This document shows, one piece after another, positions 63,563 through 64,000 of a stretch of 64,000 nt of DNA. Within the stretch, counting starts at the first letter, position 1. Each line of letters starts with the position of its first letter. A program made the translations under genes and the position numbers. The notes under the pieces were generated by a model. That model was not told where the DNA came from. It was given only the letters and a program-made list of their open reading frames with translations, and made no database searches. The stretch comes from Metabacillus sp. KUDC1714 (GTDB lineage: Bacteria > Bacillota > Bacilli > Bacillales > Bacillaceae). The stretch lies in the NCBI RefSeq assembly GCF_014217835.1, contig NZ_CP055263.1:4653501-4717500 (forward strand), in the 5' to 3' direction.

Positions 63563-63736
63563 TTACTCTCTTTCTATTCCTGTTCCATAAGAATTAATGC
63601 CATTTTGTGTTATTACTTCCCCTAACTTTTCAGCTTGATTATTTTCATCAGGAGGGGTCATACCAGATTTCTTTTCAAAATAAACAGCTATACCACCTAA
63701 TATAACGACGGGTATCAATAAATATAACCAAATCAT
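63563..63736 (-). CDS. small single-span membrane protein (57 residues)
   Basis: MIWLYLLIPVVILGGIAVYF is a single membrane span at the N-terminus, followed by a polar tail ending GTGIERE. AGGTGG four bases before ATG and the terminator downstream support the gene. No family named; reminiscent of small Bacillus membrane proteins. Confidence 0.65.
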   Translation of the reverse strand: MIWLYLLIPVVILGGIAVYFEKKSGMTPPDENNQAEKLGEVITQNGINSYGTGIERE

Positions 63737-63866
63737 AATACCACCTCAATTAATAAAAGATACTTATTATTATATCAATTATTTAACCATTTTACAATTA
63801 TTTCCTAATACAAACTCCACCGTCGGTACAATAACTTCCAAAGAAAAAAGCGTTAATCCTTATGGA

Positions 63867-64000
63867 TCAAATTGCTGTCGAACTTGTATCATTCCTCTTT
63901 AGTAAAACTTTCTTTTTCAAAAAGCTATTTAATTTTTCTGAACTTAGAAACATTGCAGCAACAAATAAAACAATACAAACTGGGAAGATTCCTATTGTTG
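63867..64000 (-). CDS. C-terminal end of a membrane protein (partial, runs off right edge)
   Basis: 43 residues before the stop: a hydrophobic span GIFPVCIVLFVAAMFLSSEK, then a basic tail SFLKKKVLLKRND. The N-terminal part is outside the window. No family can be assigned. Confidence 0.5.
   Translation of the reverse strand, partial: TIGIFPVCIVLFVAAMFLSSEKLNSFLKKKVLLKRNDTSSTAI

Overview
The window reads as a chromosome segment of a low-GC Gram-positive spore-former of the Bacillus type (Bacillus sensu lato). The evidence is the AT-rich sequence, strong AGGAGG-type ribosome binding sites, frequent GTG and TTG starts, Bacillus families (GuaC of the Bacillus type, NamA, IDEAL, CBO0543, TerC, HTH/DUF2975 pair, LysM-NlpC/P60 endopeptidase), CcpA-type cre sites and a ZTP riboswitch. 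No rRNA, tRNA, CRISPR array, prophage or intact transposase was recognised. Functions are assigned by reading motifs in translated sequence; no database search was possible.

Layout. 1-4.4 kb: partial Cys-rich (probably pentapeptide-repeat) protein, small zinc-ribbon protein, 2-hydroxyacid dehydrogenase, chemotaxis receptor and a decayed HD-GYP gene. 4.8-9.3 kb: guaC facing serA; serA has a ZTP riboswitch-terminator leader; then a five-LysM NlpC/P60 wall hydrolase. 9.6-16.8 kb: streptomycin adenylyltransferase-like gene, SUV3-like helicase, wHTH protein, GNAT acetyltransferase, mqo with a structured leader. 17-28 kb: small proteins (one next to a perfect cre site), methyltransferase, ABC exporter with divergent TetR, TerC protein, decayed ATP-grasp gene, MerR/SRPBCC group, aldo/keto reductase. 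28.3-35.3 kb: APH-like kinase, ABC-F ribosome-protection gene with an attenuator leader, S66 peptidase plus MFS transporter, orphan HMGL-like aldolase.

35.5-52.4 kb, all on the minus strand, is a polysaccharide-utilisation locus: ArsR-type regulator with a large sensor-like C-terminal part, two paralogous GH2 enzymes, sugar-binding lipoprotein, two permeases, small membrane protein, a giant secreted GH43/CBM6 enzyme, a second secreted GH43 enzyme and a sulfatase. Inferred flow: secreted GH43 enzymes trim a branched, probably sulfated plant or algal glycan; the ABC transporter imports oligosaccharides (no ATPase gene here, so probably a shared MsmX-type ATPase); leaderless GH2 enzymes and sulfatase finish the job in the cytoplasm. 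A secreted PL1 pectate lyase lies at 59.1-60.8 kb.

52.6-64 kb: second aldo/keto reductase, Bcr/CflA efflux pump, NamA, MarR, CBO0543 membrane protein, DinB protein followed by a YCII remnant, pectate lyase, HTH/DUF2975 pair, argininosuccinate lyase family protein and small membrane proteins.

Most unusual points: the giant GH43 gene has no ATG/GTG/TTG that could encode its signal peptide and seems to start at CTG; three 150-residue CBM6 modules sit inside a split lectin-like domain of the same protein; a regulator joins an ArsR head to a large beta-rich domain; serA is under a ZTP riboswitch; and three small gene remnants (HD-GYP, ATP-grasp, YCII) show internal deletion or frameshift.
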